DNA of 64,000 nt from Perlucidibaca aquatica (GTDB taxonomy: Bacteria; Pseudomonadota; Gammaproteobacteria; Pseudomonadales; Moraxellaceae). The notes under the pieces were generated by a model. It did not search any database and was not told the origin of the DNA. It saw only the letters and a program-made list of their open reading frames with translations. Numbering within the stretch: position 1 is the first letter of the stretch; every line of letters starts with the position of its first letter. Made by a program: the position numbers and the translations under genes. Positions 35,153 to 44,446 of this stretch are shown piece by piece. The stretch is taken from NCBI RefSeq assembly GCF_001676655.1, contig NZ_LZDB01000001.1, positions 434,001 through 498,000 of the forward strand, given 5' to 3'.

Positions 35153-36223
35153 ATGAATATGCAAACCTCACAAAAACAGGCGATTTTATTACTGTCAGCT
35201 ACATTGCTTTTAGCAGGCTGTAATAGCGGCGGGGACGAAACCAGTAGTGAAACGACTACGCCACCGGCCCCTACAGCCCCCAAGGTAGCGATTTGCAACT
35301 CAGAAAGCATGACCCCGGCCAAAATGGTTGAAGTCTTTGCGCAAAAACCTGTCGCAAAAGAATTGTCTGCCCTTGTGCTGACCCTGGTTGATCCTCAAAA
35401 GCAAACCCTGGCAGCGTTGACGACAGCGATTGATAACGTCGTAGCACTGGATGGTGCGAACTTTTGTGAGCTTACCGTTTTTCTGCAAGAGCTCATTAAC
35501 GACGAAAAAAGTGAAGATCTGCAGCCACTGGCGTTCACGCTGAACATTATTTTAACCGGCCTGAATAACGGCATGACCTCCCAGCAGATTTCCAGCGGCT
35601 TAGTCCCGTTGCTGAATGGAACGTATGGACAGGCCAACAAGTCGGGTTTGATTTCCTCGGTGACGGACTTAACAGGAAACTTGCTGGGTGGCAGTGTGCT
35701 TAGCCCCGTTCAAGAGTTGCTGAAAGGCTTGCTCAGTCCTCAGACTGGCCTGCTGTCACCGCTGACCAAGCCATTGGATGAACTGACGGCCGTTGATGGT
35801 GGTCCTTTAAGCCCGCTCACTCAGCTGGTGAATACCTTAGTGAACACGAAAGATCAGGCATTAGAACCGCTCATTGCCTTGCTTAACGGTGTCTTAGGCG
35901 GCATGGAAAACGGACAAACGTCTCTCGAAATTGAGAACGGTATTAAAGCGCTGGATGAAGGCCAGCTATTCGTTAAGTCGTTCTTATCGAAAGTACCCTT
36001 CTATGGCGCTGCTCTGGCAGCACAGGCGCCCGCCGTTGCGCCTAAGCCGGTGGTGACCGCGCCTCCAAAGCCTACCAATCCGTTAGCTGGTTTGGGCGGT
36101 GGTAGCACGGAAGCAAAGACCCCGATTCTTGGCCCAGTCTTGGTGCAAATTCCGGTGCTCGGCCCCGTGCTTGATGGCCTGCTGGGCGGTTTGTTAGGCG
36201 GGCTGATGGGTCTGGCAAAGTAA
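35153..36223 (+). CDS. Lipoprotein with LSPLT-type repeats
   Basis: A 356-residue protein with a lipoprotein signal (lipobox LLAGC ends at C23). A Gly/Ser/Thr-rich linker follows, then helical segments containing repeated motifs: LSPVQELLKGL, LSPQTGL, LSPLTKPL and LSPLTQLV, roughly residues 182-225. The end is hydrophobic and glycine-rich (LLGGLLGGLMGL). It resembles the collagen-like/Gly-rich surface lipoproteins annotated in Moraxellaceae but no function is known. It ends before a strong hairpin. Confidence 0.75.
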   Translation: MNMQTSQKQAILLLSATLLLAGCNSGGDETSSETTTPPAPTAPKVAICNSESMTPAKMVEVFAQKPVAKELSALVLTLVDPQKQTLAALTTAIDNVVALDGANFCELTVFLQELINDEKSEDLQPLAFTLNIILTGLNNGMTSQQISSGLVPLLNGTYGQANKSGLISSVTDLTGNLLGGSVLSPVQELLKGLLSPQTGLLSPLTKPLDELTAVDGGPLSPLTQLVNTLVNTKDQALEPLIALLNGVLGGMENGQTSLEIENGIKALDEGQLFVKSFLSKVPFYGAALAAQAPAVAPKPVVTAPPKPTNPLAGLGGGSTEAKTPILGPVLVQIPVLGPVLDGLLGGLLGGLMGLAK

Positions 36224-36237
36224 GCGTTGAGTGAATC

Positions 36238-36280
36238 CAGTAAGCCGTGGTTTCTCAGTAACGAGAGATCAGGCTTACTG
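36238..36280. terminator. Bidirectional hairpin between convergent genes
   Basis: Arms CAGTAAGCC and GGCTTACTG (nine perfect bases) enclose an inner TCTC/GAGA pairing. It lies 14 bp after the lipoprotein stop and 39 bp before the stop of the convergent membrane-protein gene. No clear T tract is present. A second stem, TGCCAC/GTGGCA, lies next to it at 36294-36313. Confidence 0.5.
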
Positions 36281-36319
36281 CAAACCACGCGATTGCCACT
36301 GTATTCCGTGGCAGTCGAA

Positions 36320-37744
36320 TTAGCCCTGAATCGGTTGCGCTAAAATCCAAAGGCCGGACGTGGTGAACAACACCATAAGTACCAACATAGGTATTTGGCT
36401 GATCATGGCCGCACGCGCCGAGCCAAAGCTGCGCAGCGCCTGCTGATGCGCCAAGTAAACACTCACCACATGTCCAATCAAGATCAGCGCAACTTGCGTA
36501 TGCCAGACAGTGCCCATGTCGGGCAGGATGGGTGCGCGCCAGAGCTGAGCGGTTCCAAACAGGTCCCAGCCCCAGCCGAAAGGGTCCGACAATAAGCTGA
36601 CGATCTTGACGCCTTGCGACAGCAGCAGCGTGTAGTAGTGCGTAATGTGATACACCAATGCGATGGGAATCAGTGAAAAACCAAAGTCGCCGAGGAGCCT
36701 TAACAACGGTGTTTTACTTCCGGTCAGCAATCGGCCCAGCCAAATAAAAACGGTAAAAACCAGCAAATAAAGCCAGGGTGAAATGATTAAGCACAAGGTT
36801 TCATAGGCAAGGTAGAACGGTCTTAGCTCAACAAATGCGTGAATAGGGGGTTTGCCTATCCAGGCATAAATCAATCCGTAGGGGTCGGTCCAAAACAAGC
36901 GATACCACGGCACGGTCCCGCGAAGCCCATCAAACGCGGTCGCAGAAAGCATGAAGAGAATGAAAACGACCAGACTCAAGTGCTCCGCGCGTGCTTGCTG
37001 TAAGCCAGAAAACGGTAATCGCCAGCGCACACCCTGATTGGCGGTGTAATACAGCGGGGAGGCAAGCGCGAGCAAGCGTAAAAAGACTGAAAAAAACTCG
37101 CCATAACGGAGCCAGGCATCGCGGCCAAAGCAGGCCATGCCAGTCAACGTTATCGCCGAATAAATGAGTAAGTATTTGGCTAAGGCTTCAGGGCGAGTCA
37201 GGCTGAACAGCTCAATCCAAATAAAGCCCTGAAGCAGCAGTAGGGCTGGCCAGTAACTGAGCCAGCGTGGGTACTGCCAGCGACCCTCCATGAAGCGCCC
37301 AAACCCTAGGCTGATGACACGCCAGGGATTTAGTACTTCATAAAAATTGCCCAAGAAGGCGCTCAAATAAGCGATGCCTAAAACAAAAATGATCCAGAAA
37401 AACGTCATGTTGAAATTGCGATAGGGGTCTTGCACACCCCAGATGCCAGTGACGATGCACAGCAATAAAAGCCCGACACTGAGGGTGCTCAACCCGGGCC
37501 GCAAGCGCTTGCTCAGCTGCGTCAGCCAAGCGGCTGGGTAACTGGGTAGCGCACTTGGGCGGGCTTGGGTGGCGAGCAAGCCGATGACCAAAAATGAGAT
37601 CAGCAGCGTGGCTGCCGCTGCATAAAGATAAAGCCAGAACGGCACCGGAAGCGTGTAGAGGCGACCAAACGAGTGAGCGAAAACGGGCCCAGCGAATAGG
37701 GACAGCCCAGTTGCGAAGAGGGCTTTTTTTACCAAATGGGTCAT
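36320..37744 (-). CDS. Polytopic membrane protein, function unknown
   Basis: A 474-residue protein with an apparent signal or first helix (residues 5-23, ending PVFAHSF), then about eleven hydrophobic helices. His and aromatic residues cluster in the last third (ALVYHITHYYTLLL, WHTQVALILIGHVVSVYLAH), which could bind metal or heme. It diverges from the M19-like lipoprotein gene with a 114 bp gap. I do not recognise the family securely. Confidence 0.75.
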   Translation of the reverse strand: MTHLVKKALFATGLSLFAGPVFAHSFGRLYTLPVPFWLYLYAAAATLLISFLVIGLLATQARPSALPSYPAAWLTQLSKRLRPGLSTLSVGLLLLCIVTGIWGVQDPYRNFNMTFFWIIFVLGIAYLSAFLGNFYEVLNPWRVISLGFGRFMEGRWQYPRWLSYWPALLLLQGFIWIELFSLTRPEALAKYLLIYSAITLTGMACFGRDAWLRYGEFFSVFLRLLALASPLYYTANQGVRWRLPFSGLQQARAEHLSLVVFILFMLSATAFDGLRGTVPWYRLFWTDPYGLIYAWIGKPPIHAFVELRPFYLAYETLCLIISPWLYLLVFTVFIWLGRLLTGSKTPLLRLLGDFGFSLIPIALVYHITHYYTLLLSQGVKIVSLLSDPFGWGWDLFGTAQLWRAPILPDMGTVWHTQVALILIGHVVSVYLAHQQALRSFGSARAAMISQIPMLVLMVLFTTSGLWILAQPIQG

Positions 37745-37858
37745 TTCCTATCTCTCGTTTTTATTGGACGCAATCCTACATTTGTATTAGTTTCGTTCAA
37801 CTCTTTTTGGCTGATGATTTTCGGTCGAGATTTTTTGATGAAATGCGGGAGAACACGC

Positions 37859-40057
37859 ATGCAGATTCACGGTAGCCAAGCTCGCTTGTGCCTTGCACTT
37901 TTCTTATCGGCATTCAGCTTGAGTGCCTGCGGCCCTTGGTCCTCAGACTCAGACGACGCCGATAAATCCCCTAGCCCTTCTGTGCGCGCTGCGCCTGTCA
38001 CCAAGTTTGATTTAGCCAATGGTTGCTACCGCTTGCAACCGCAGGGCGGATCGGGCTTTGTTGGGCAGTCCGGTAATGCGTGGACGGCTAATGCCACGTC
38101 GGCAAAGGCCGCACTCTTTTATCTCAAGCCTACAGCGCTGGCCCAGTACCTGCTTTTTGATACCTCCAGCCAGATGCTCGCTGGCCAGTCGGGGCAGATT
38201 AGCGCGGTGGCGAGAGCCAGCGATGCGGCCAACTGGACATTGGCTACCGTTAAGCCGGGTCAATACACCTTGAACCTGAGCAGTGCCGGGCAATTTTTAG
38301 CCGCTGGAACGAATGGCGCGCTTTCCTTAGCGGCTGCGCCGACCATTTTTAATTTTGTCGATGCCTCGGGCTGCAAGCCTTATCCCGAAATTAGCGATGA
38401 CATTATCGGTGAGACCTATCGTGGTCAGGGTGTAGATAAGCCCGTGATCGGCTTTGCCGAAGTGCATACCCACATGGCCATGGGCCATGAAATGTCCGAC
38501 GGGAGTCAGTTGGTTGGGCCATCGGCTGGCGGGGTTATGTACGGGCAAATGTTCCATCGCTTTGGCGTGCCCCATGCCATGGATAACTGTGAAGATTGGC
38601 ATGGTCCCAATGGCATTCGTGACCCTGAGGCCCTGATCCTCGATCTGAAGCCGCTGACGACGCACGAAACGGCGGGCTGGCCAAGTTTCGTGGCTTGGCC
38701 GGCGTATGACTCGCAGTTGCACCAAGCGATGTACTACAAATGGGTCGAGCGTGCGTGGAAGGCAGGGATGCGAATCATGGTGTCGGAAGGCACTAACATT
38801 GCGGCCCTGTGTGAAGTCGGGCGTCTAGGGGTTTTGCGCCCCGATGCCGATTGCAACGACATGAGCCTGGGTATTAAGCAGGTGAAATACCTGTTCGACT
38901 TGCAGAACTATGTGGATGCCCAAGAAGGCGGGCCGGGCAAAGGCTGGTTCCGCATTGTGACCAGTCCGAAAATGGCCCGAGAGGTCATTAACGAAGGCAA
39001 GCTGGCGGTGGTGGCAGGGTTAGAGTTTGCCAATTTGTTTGACTGCACCGTTAAGTTCAATCCGCTCGGTGGTGAGACGCGTGGCTGTACAAAGGAAAGT
39101 ATCGACCGCCAAATTGAAGAGGTTTGGAACCTTGGTGTGCGAGAGCTTTATCCCTATCACGATGTGAATAGCGCGCTGGGTGGCACCGGTATTTTTAATG
39201 GCGATACCCTGAATTTGGTTGGCTTTGTTGGCACCAACCAATTTTGGAAAACCTATGACTGCGCGGATACCGGCGAAGGGGCTAAATACTTCTATCCTGC
39301 TGGCGCGATTATGACGACCGCGGTGCCGGGCACGGGTAGTGACCCTTTGAGTCAGGCGGTGATTGGCTTGCTACAAGGTCCCGCGCCCATTTATCCGCCC
39401 GACCGTCGTCAGTGCAACGCCCGTGGCATGACCGATCTGGGTGAGTACGCCATGCAGCAATTGATGAAGAAGAAATTCATCATCGACATCGATCATGCGG
39501 AAATCTCCATCAAACAGAAAATGTTGGACATGGCTAAGGCACAAAAACCGTCTTATCCCATGATTTCGGCACACGGTGGTCATGGCGGCATCAGCCTGGC
39601 GCAGGCCAAGGAAATTCTAGATAACGGTGGATTGATTTACCCGTTTAAGCCCAACGGTAAGGGTCATGTTGAGTTTATGAACAAGCTCAAACCCATTTGG
39701 CCGGCCAACAAACCTATGGCTGTTGGCTATGGCATGGATGCAAATGGCATTGCCGACCGTGCGCCGCCGCGTGGTGCGGGCAGCAAGCCTGTGAAGTACC
39801 CCTTTACGCTCTTTAGTGGTCCAGATTGGGGTGACCGCTATGCCAAAGCAGGCATTAAGCCCATCTCGGTGAAGCTGCAAACTGTGCCTGAAAGTGGCAA
39901 GAGCTGGCACATTGATGAGGTGGGCACGGCCCACTACGGCATGGTGGCCGATTACGTCGAGGAAGTTCGCTTGGAAGGTGGTCAGGAAGCCCTAGACGCC
40001 TTGTACAACTCGGCGGAAGCCTATCTGCAAATGTGGGAGCGAGTCGTTAATCGCTAA
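37859..40057 (+). CDS. Lipoprotein metallohydrolase, M19/amidohydrolase-like
   Basis: ATG 37859, with GGGAGA upstream, gives 732 residues and places the lipobox LSAC at 21-24. Upstream in-frame starts would bury the signal peptide. Residues 50-170 look like a beta-trefoil-type domain (CYRLQP, YLLFDTSSQMLAG, FLAAGTNGALSL). The rest has metal-site blocks: EVHTHM with H203 and H205, IDIDH with H546, and SAHGGHGG with H572/H575. These resemble membrane dipeptidase or amidohydrolase sites. It is probably an envelope-anchored hydrolase; the substrate is unknown. Confidence 0.7.
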   Translation: MQIHGSQARLCLALFLSAFSLSACGPWSSDSDDADKSPSPSVRAAPVTKFDLANGCYRLQPQGGSGFVGQSGNAWTANATSAKAALFYLKPTALAQYLLFDTSSQMLAGQSGQISAVARASDAANWTLATVKPGQYTLNLSSAGQFLAAGTNGALSLAAAPTIFNFVDASGCKPYPEISDDIIGETYRGQGVDKPVIGFAEVHTHMAMGHEMSDGSQLVGPSAGGVMYGQMFHRFGVPHAMDNCEDWHGPNGIRDPEALILDLKPLTTHETAGWPSFVAWPAYDSQLHQAMYYKWVERAWKAGMRIMVSEGTNIAALCEVGRLGVLRPDADCNDMSLGIKQVKYLFDLQNYVDAQEGGPGKGWFRIVTSPKMAREVINEGKLAVVAGLEFANLFDCTVKFNPLGGETRGCTKESIDRQIEEVWNLGVRELYPYHDVNSALGGTGIFNGDTLNLVGFVGTNQFWKTYDCADTGEGAKYFYPAGAIMTTAVPGTGSDPLSQAVIGLLQGPAPIYPPDRRQCNARGMTDLGEYAMQQLMKKKFIIDIDHAEISIKQKMLDMAKAQKPSYPMISAHGGHGGISLAQAKEILDNGGLIYPFKPNGKGHVEFMNKLKPIWPANKPMAVGYGMDANGIADRAPPRGAGSKPVKYPFTLFSGPDWGDRYAKAGIKPISVKLQTVPESGKSWHIDEVGTAHYGMVADYVEEVRLEGGQEALDALYNSAEAYLQMWERVVNR

Positions 40058-40084
40058 GCAGAACGGGGGCGGTCAAGGCCTGAC

Positions 40085-40285
40085 TTAGCCCCCACCAATG
40101 GCATGCACAATCTCGATGTTATCGTTCGCTATGCAGAGGCATTGTGCATGCAAGCTGCGCGGCACTATCTCGCCGTTACGTTCAATGGCGATGCGCTTGC
40201 CGACCAGCCCTTGGGCGGCCACAAGGTCAGCGAGCGTGCAGCCTTCAGCGACTTCCGTGGGCTCTCCATTTAAGCGAATGTTCAT
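40085..40285 (-). CDS. thiS: Sulfur carrier protein ThiS
   Basis: ATG 40285 has GGAG eight bases upstream and gives 66 residues; a GTG at 40294 would add three. The ubiquitin-like fold is evident (MNIRLNGEPTEV...TLADLVAAQGL...RIAIERNGEIVPRS) and it ends in the required GG (HAIGGG). Its C-terminal thiocarboxylate gives sulfur to ThiG. It follows the DUF423 gene by one base. Confidence 0.92.
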   Translation of the reverse strand: MNIRLNGEPTEVAEGCTLADLVAAQGLVGKRIAIERNGEIVPRSLHAQCLCIANDNIEIVHAIGGG

Positions 40286-40286
40286 C

Positions 40287-40670
40287 TTACGCACTCCGCA
40301 TGAGGCTGTAGGCCAGCCATAACCAGCCTGCGATAAAAGCGAGTCCGCCTATCGGTGTAATGGCGCCAAACCAACGCGGTGCGCCCAGAGCCATGGCGTA
40401 CAGGCTGCCGGAGAAAATGATAATGCCCAGCTGTAACAGTATCGCGCTGGTTTGAATGCCCGCGACGGGCAATGCCGGGGCTACGCTACTCAGGCGCAAC
40501 AGCACGCCCAGTGCGACTAAACCCAAGGCATGCCACATCTGATAAGACACCGCGGTTTGCCAACAGCCTAAGGCCTCGGTGGACAGGCGTGCTTTCAGCG
40601 CATGGGCGCCAAAAGCACCGGTCATTACGGCTAAGGCCATATTCAGGGCGGCAAGTGCAAGCCAGTTCAT
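40287..40670 (-). CDS. DUF423 family membrane protein
   Basis: ATG 40670, with GGAG eight bases upstream, gives 127 residues. MTGAFGAHALKARL, AVSYQMWHALGLVALG and FSGSLYAMAL are hallmark DUF423 (YgdD) blocks, with four membrane helices. The function is unknown. The pseudomonad order thiS-DUF423-...-rpoH is kept. Confidence 0.92.
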   Translation of the reverse strand: MNWLALAALNMALAVMTGAFGAHALKARLSTEALGCWQTAVSYQMWHALGLVALGVLLRLSSVAPALPVAGIQTSAILLQLGIIIFSGSLYAMALGAPRWFGAITPIGGLAFIAGWLWLAYSLMRSA

Positions 40671-40689
40671 GTCGGTTTCTCCGGCACAT

Positions 40690-40715
40690 AAAAAGACCCG
40701 CAACGGTGGCGGGCC
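40690..40715 (-). terminator. Rho-independent terminator of rpoH
   Basis: On the minus strand the arms GGCCCGC and GCGGGTC, with a CACCGTT loop, are followed by TTTTT. This lies 22 bp after the rpoH stop and before the DUF423 start. Confidence 0.75.
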
Positions 40716-40737
40716 TGATGGGGAAGGATGGATCAGA

Positions 40738-41598
40738 TTAGGCCGTCAGGGCTGCTCTGACTTTATCCATGGCATTTTTTTCGAGCTGACGAATACGCTC
40801 GGCGGACACGCCAAACTCATCCGCTAACTCATGCAAGGTGGCCTTCTCTTCGCTGAGCCAGCGTCGAGCCAGAATGGCCTGACTGCGGGTATCGAGCGCG
40901 TGAATCGCGGCCATCAGGTTATCGGTGTTGCGGCTCTCGGTATCGTCGGCCTCAACCAGCAATGCCGGATCGTAACGGTGATCTTCGAGATAATGAATCG
41001 GGGCTTTCGCCGCTTTTTCATCATCGTCATCCAGGCTGCCTTCGAGCGCTGTATCGTGAGACAGCAGGCGGCCTTCCATTTCGAAGACATCACGCATGGA
41101 GACGTTCAGGTCTTCGGCGATAGCCGCAGCTTCAGCTTGAGTTAAGCCACGCGACGATTTTTTCATGCTGCGCAGATTAAAGAACAGCTTGCGTTGCGCC
41201 TTCGTGGTGGCCACTTTCACGATGCGCCAATTTTTGATGACGTATTCGTGAATTTCGGCTTTGATCCAGTGCACCGCAAACGATACCAAGCGAACGCCCA
41301 TGGTCGGGTCGAAGCGCTTCACGGCTTTCATCAGGCCGATATTACCTTCTTGAATCAAGTCGGCTTGGGGTAGGCCGTAGCCGGCATAACTCTTGGCGAT
41401 ATGAACGACAAAACGCAGGTGCGCCAGCACGAGTTGGCGTGCTGCATCGAGGTCATCGTGAAAGTGTAGACGCTCGGCAAGCGCGCGTTCTTCATCGGCC
41501 GTTAAGACCGCCACGCGGCTAACAGACTGGATATACGACCCGAGATTGACTCCCGGCACTGTCACTGCGATGGGCTGCAAGTGCTTGCAGTCACTCAT
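40738..41598 (-). CDS. rpoH: RNA polymerase sigma-32 (heat shock)
   Basis: I chose ATG 41598, with GGAGG nine bases upstream, giving 286 residues; the ATG at 41628 would translate through that site. Region 2 ([42 protein letters not shown]), the RpoH box QRKLFFNLR and region 4.2 ([20 protein letters not shown]) are clear. It directs heat-shock transcription. A candidate promoter and an inverted repeat lie between it and ftsX. Confidence 0.95.
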   Translation of the reverse strand: MSDCKHLQPIAVTVPGVNLGSYIQSVSRVAVLTADEERALAERLHFHDDLDAARQLVLAHLRFVVHIAKSYAGYGLPQADLIQEGNIGLMKAVKRFDPTMGVRLVSFAVHWIKAEIHEYVIKNWRIVKVATTKAQRKLFFNLRSMKKSSRGLTQAEAAAIAEDLNVSMRDVFEMEGRLLSHDTALEGSLDDDDEKAAKAPIHYLEDHRYDPALLVEADDTESRNTDNLMAAIHALDTRSQAILARRWLSEEKATLHELADEFGVSAERIRQLEKNAMDKVRAALTA

Positions 41599-41652
41599 CT
41601 TTTTACGCCTCCAATGGCCTATAGCCATACGCTGGGTTTATCACGACCGTGG

Positions 41653-41680
41653 ATAATAGCATCGATATGCTGCCCTGCAA
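41653..41680 (-). promoter_or_regulatory. Candidate sigma-70 promoter for rpoH
   Basis: On the minus strand, TTGCAG (41675-41680) and TATTAT (41653-41658) are 16 bp apart, 54 bp before the rpoH ATG. The -10 matches 5 of 6 consensus bases, the -35 only 3 of 6. Confidence 0.45.
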
Positions 41681-41720
41681 GATGACGAGCGAGCAGCGGC
41701 TCGGTTGACGTGCAGGGCAG
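41670..41720. repeat. Inverted repeat between ftsX and rpoH
   Basis: Perfect ten-base arms CTGCCCTGCA (41670-41679) and TGCAGGGCAG (41711-41720) enclose an inner CGAGC/GCTCG pairing. It may be the ftsX terminator without a T tract, or a regulatory site, since one arm covers the candidate rpoH -35. Confidence 0.55.
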
Positions 41721-41732
41721 GGTCTAGCGCAA

Positions 41733-42701
41733 TTAGGACTCTAATTCGCGCAAATGACGGCCAACCGCCATCCATGCACCCAACCATCCTAAGAAGCTGG
41801 ATCCGGCCAATACCGCCATGCCTGTGCCAAAAGAGGGGTAGCTCAAGCTAAAGTTGCTGCTGTAGAGGCTGGCCATTTGTGTCACGGGCACATTGAGCCA
41901 TGCGGTGAAGCTACTGACGGCAATGAGGGTAAACACCCCGGCGCTTAAGCCGCACCAGACGCCCATGTAAATAAAGGGGCGACGGACAAAGCCATGGGTG
42001 CCGCCAAGCAAGGAAATGACACGAATTTCATCGCGGCGTGACTCAATGCTCAGGCGAATGGTGTTGCCCACTACCAACAATCCGCCGAGGAGCAGGGCGC
42101 CGCCAACGGCCCAAAGCAGGCGCTGACCCAACTCAAGCATGGATTGAAGACGCTGTACCCAGGCGATGTCTACTTCTGCCAAAGCGACTTCTGGCCATTG
42201 AGCCAACTGATCCCGCAGCGCAGTCATTTCGCTGGAGCTGGCATTATTCTTTGGAAACACTTCTAGCACGGCAGGTAAGGGGTTGTAGCCAAGCTGATCT
42301 AATGCGGGCCCATAGCCCGACTGCTGCTTGAACTCTTCTAAAGCCCCATCGGATGAAATAATGCGCGCCGAGCGAATGCCGGGCAGGGCTTGGGCGCGTG
42401 CCAGTACGCTGGCTTGTACTTCCGCGGGCGTCTCTTCCTTCAGATAAATCGACAGCCTGGCTTCGCCATCCCAGCCACTGGCTGCACTGCTGGCGTCATC
42501 CAGTAACTTGCCTAAACCCAGTGGCAGGGTCAGCGAGATGGTCATGACCAGCACGGTCATCAGCGTGGAAAGCGGCGATTGGGCGAGGCGGCCAAAACTA
42601 TCTTTGGCTTCGCGCTGATGGTGTTGCAGCCAGTGGGTGGCGCGAGACGAAAAGGTGCTGGTTTGTTTTTCAGCACCGCGAGCAGCAATTGGCTGATTCA
42701 T
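41733..42701 (-). CDS. ftsX: Cell-division membrane protein FtsX
   Basis: A 322-residue FtsX. A cytoplasmic N-terminus with ATHWLQHHQREAKDSFGRL leads into the first helix (about 48-68). A periplasmic domain (LSIYLKEETPAEVQ...) follows, then three more helices. FtsEX couples ATP use to activation of septal peptidoglycan hydrolases. Its start overlaps the ftsE stop by four bases. Confidence 0.93.
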   Translation of the reverse strand: MNQPIAARGAEKQTSTFSSRATHWLQHHQREAKDSFGRLAQSPLSTLMTVLVMTISLTLPLGLGKLLDDASSAASGWDGEARLSIYLKEETPAEVQASVLARAQALPGIRSARIISSDGALEEFKQQSGYGPALDQLGYNPLPAVLEVFPKNNASSSEMTALRDQLAQWPEVALAEVDIAWVQRLQSMLELGQRLLWAVGGALLLGGLLVVGNTIRLSIESRRDEIRVISLLGGTHGFVRRPFIYMGVWCGLSAGVFTLIAVSSFTAWLNVPVTQMASLYSSNFSLSYPSFGTGMAVLAGSSFLGWLGAWMAVGRHLRELES

Positions 42702-43369
42702 ACGGAGGCTCCGGTGTCGGCGACCAGCTGACCAGCCTTCAAAGTCAAGAGACGATGGCGGAAGCGGGCAATCAGGGACAAATCATGAGTGGCGACAAGA
42801 ATGCTAACGCCCACGCGCGACAGTTCTTCAAAGATATTCATCACTTCCACGGCTAACTGCGGGTCAAGGTTGCCCGTGGGCTCGTCGGCAAGAATGACGG
42901 CCGGTTTGCTGACCACGGCGCGGGCGATGCCGACACGCTGTTGCTCACCGCCGGAAAGCTCGAAGGGCTGCGATTTTGCGCGATGCTTGAGGCCGACCAG
43001 ATCGAGCGCGGCATAGACGCGATTAGGGATGTCACGCGGCTGCATGCCAGCGATGATTAACGGCAGTGCCACGTTGTCATAGACCGAGCGATCGTCGAGC
43101 AGGTTGTGATCTTGGTAGATCATGCCGATGTCGCGCCGCGCCAGCGCAATTTGATTGCCCTTGAGCTGGCTGTGGTCGCGATCGTTCACGATAACGCGGC
43201 CGCTGCTGGCGCGCTCGATCAGCATAATGAGCTTAAGCAGCGTCGATTTACCTGCGCCTGAATGGCCGGTGAGGAAGGCCATTTCGCCGGTCGGTAACTC
43301 AAAGCTCAGCTCACGCAGCGCATCGAATTGCGGTGCATAACGCTTGCTGACAGATTCAAAACGGATCAT
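42698..43369 (-). CDS. ftsE: Cell-division ATP-binding protein FtsE
   Basis: A 223-residue ABC ATPase with Walker [12 protein letters not shown] (34-44), signature [10 protein letters not shown] and Walker [13 protein letters not shown]. It starts [11 protein letters not shown] as FtsE does, and pairs with FtsX. It lies 30 bp after ftsY. Confidence 0.95.
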   Translation of the reverse strand: MIRFESVSKRYAPQFDALRELSFELPTGEMAFLTGHSGAGKSTLLKLIMLIERASSGRVIVNDRDHSQLKGNQIALARRDIGMIYQDHNLLDDRSVYDNVALPLIIAGMQPRDIPNRVYAALDLVGLKHRAKSQPFELSGGEQQRVGIARAVVSKPAVILADEPTGNLDPQLAVEVMNIFEELSRVGVSILVATHDLSLIARFRHRLLTLKAGQLVADTGASV

Positions 43370-43399
43370 CTAACGATCTCCAACGGGCGGCGACGACGC

Positions 43400-44356
43400 T
43401 TAACGCGTTTCGTCGAACAGCGCCTCAACAAATTCGGCAGCCACAAAAGGCCGCAGGTCATCAACACCTTCACCCACACCCACATACCGAATGGGGAGGT
43501 GGGTTCGGCTAGCAATATTAAACAGCACGCCACCTTTGGCCGTGCCATCCAGTTTGGTAATGACCAAGCCGCTGAGTTTGACGGCTTGGTCGAAGTCTTG
43601 CACCTGGTTCAGCGCATTTTGGCCAGTGCCGGCATCAACCACGAGTAGCGTTTCATGCGGTGCATTGGCATCCAGCTTTTGCAGTACACGCACGACCTTG
43701 CTCAGCTCATCCATCAGATGGCTTTTGTTATGCAGACGGCCGGCGGTGTCGGCAATCAGCACATCAATGCCCTTGGCTTGCGCGCTTTGCAGGGCATCGA
43801 ACAGGACCGACGCGGAGTCAGCGCCACTGCCCTGTGCAATCACCGGAACATTATTGCGCTCACCCCAGACTTGCAGCTGTTCGACCGCAGCGGCACGGAA
43901 TGTGTCGCCGGCGGCGAGCATGACGGACTTACCTTCACGCTGCAGACGCTTGGCTAGTTTACCGATGGTCGTGGTTTTACCGACGCCATTAACGCCCACC
44001 ACTAAAATCACAAACGGAGTGGCGGCTTTGGGAATGACCAAAGGCTGTTGTCGCGGCGCGAGCAATTCGGCCAACTCTTTTTGCAAGGCGTCGTAGAGCG
44101 CATGCGAATGCAGTAGCTCATTGCGCGAGACGCGCTCGGTCAACGCATCCACAACGCGCTTCGTGGCATCGATGCCAACGTCGGCAACGAGCAGCTGAGT
44201 CTCAATGTCCTCCAGCAGCTCGTCATCAATTTCTTTGGCGCCGATCAGTAGCGTCGCCATGCCTTGGCTAAAGCTTTTGCGGGTTTTGGAGAGCCCGCTT
44301 TTCATGCGACTAAGGAAGCCGCCAGCCTCGTGAGAGGCGGTCTGGTCTGTACTCAT
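43400..44356 (-). CDS. ftsY: Signal recognition particle receptor FtsY
   Basis: ATG 44356 gives 318 residues; a TTG at 44368 would add four. The NG domain shows GVNGVGKTTTIGKLA, DTFRAAAVEQL, DTAGRLHNK and TKLDGTAKGG. The acidic N-terminal A domain is very short compared with E. coli FtsY, as is common outside enterics. It docks the SRP ribosome complex at the membrane. Confidence 0.93.
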   Translation of the reverse strand: MSTDQTASHEAGGFLSRMKSGLSKTRKSFSQGMATLLIGAKEIDDELLEDIETQLLVADVGIDATKRVVDALTERVSRNELLHSHALYDALQKELAELLAPRQQPLVIPKAATPFVILVVGVNGVGKTTTIGKLAKRLQREGKSVMLAAGDTFRAAAVEQLQVWGERNNVPVIAQGSGADSASVLFDALQSAQAKGIDVLIADTAGRLHNKSHLMDELSKVVRVLQKLDANAPHETLLVVDAGTGQNALNQVQDFDQAVKLSGLVITKLDGTAKGGVLFNIASRTHLPIRYVGVGEGVDDLRPFVAAEFVEALFDETR

Positions 44357-44446
44357 TTGGGTGTCCAACCTGTGCCAGCTTGTTGCAGTGCGACAAGCTC
44401 GGGATGCGCTATGCTACCACCCGTTTTCCTAATGCGGTGATGTCTT

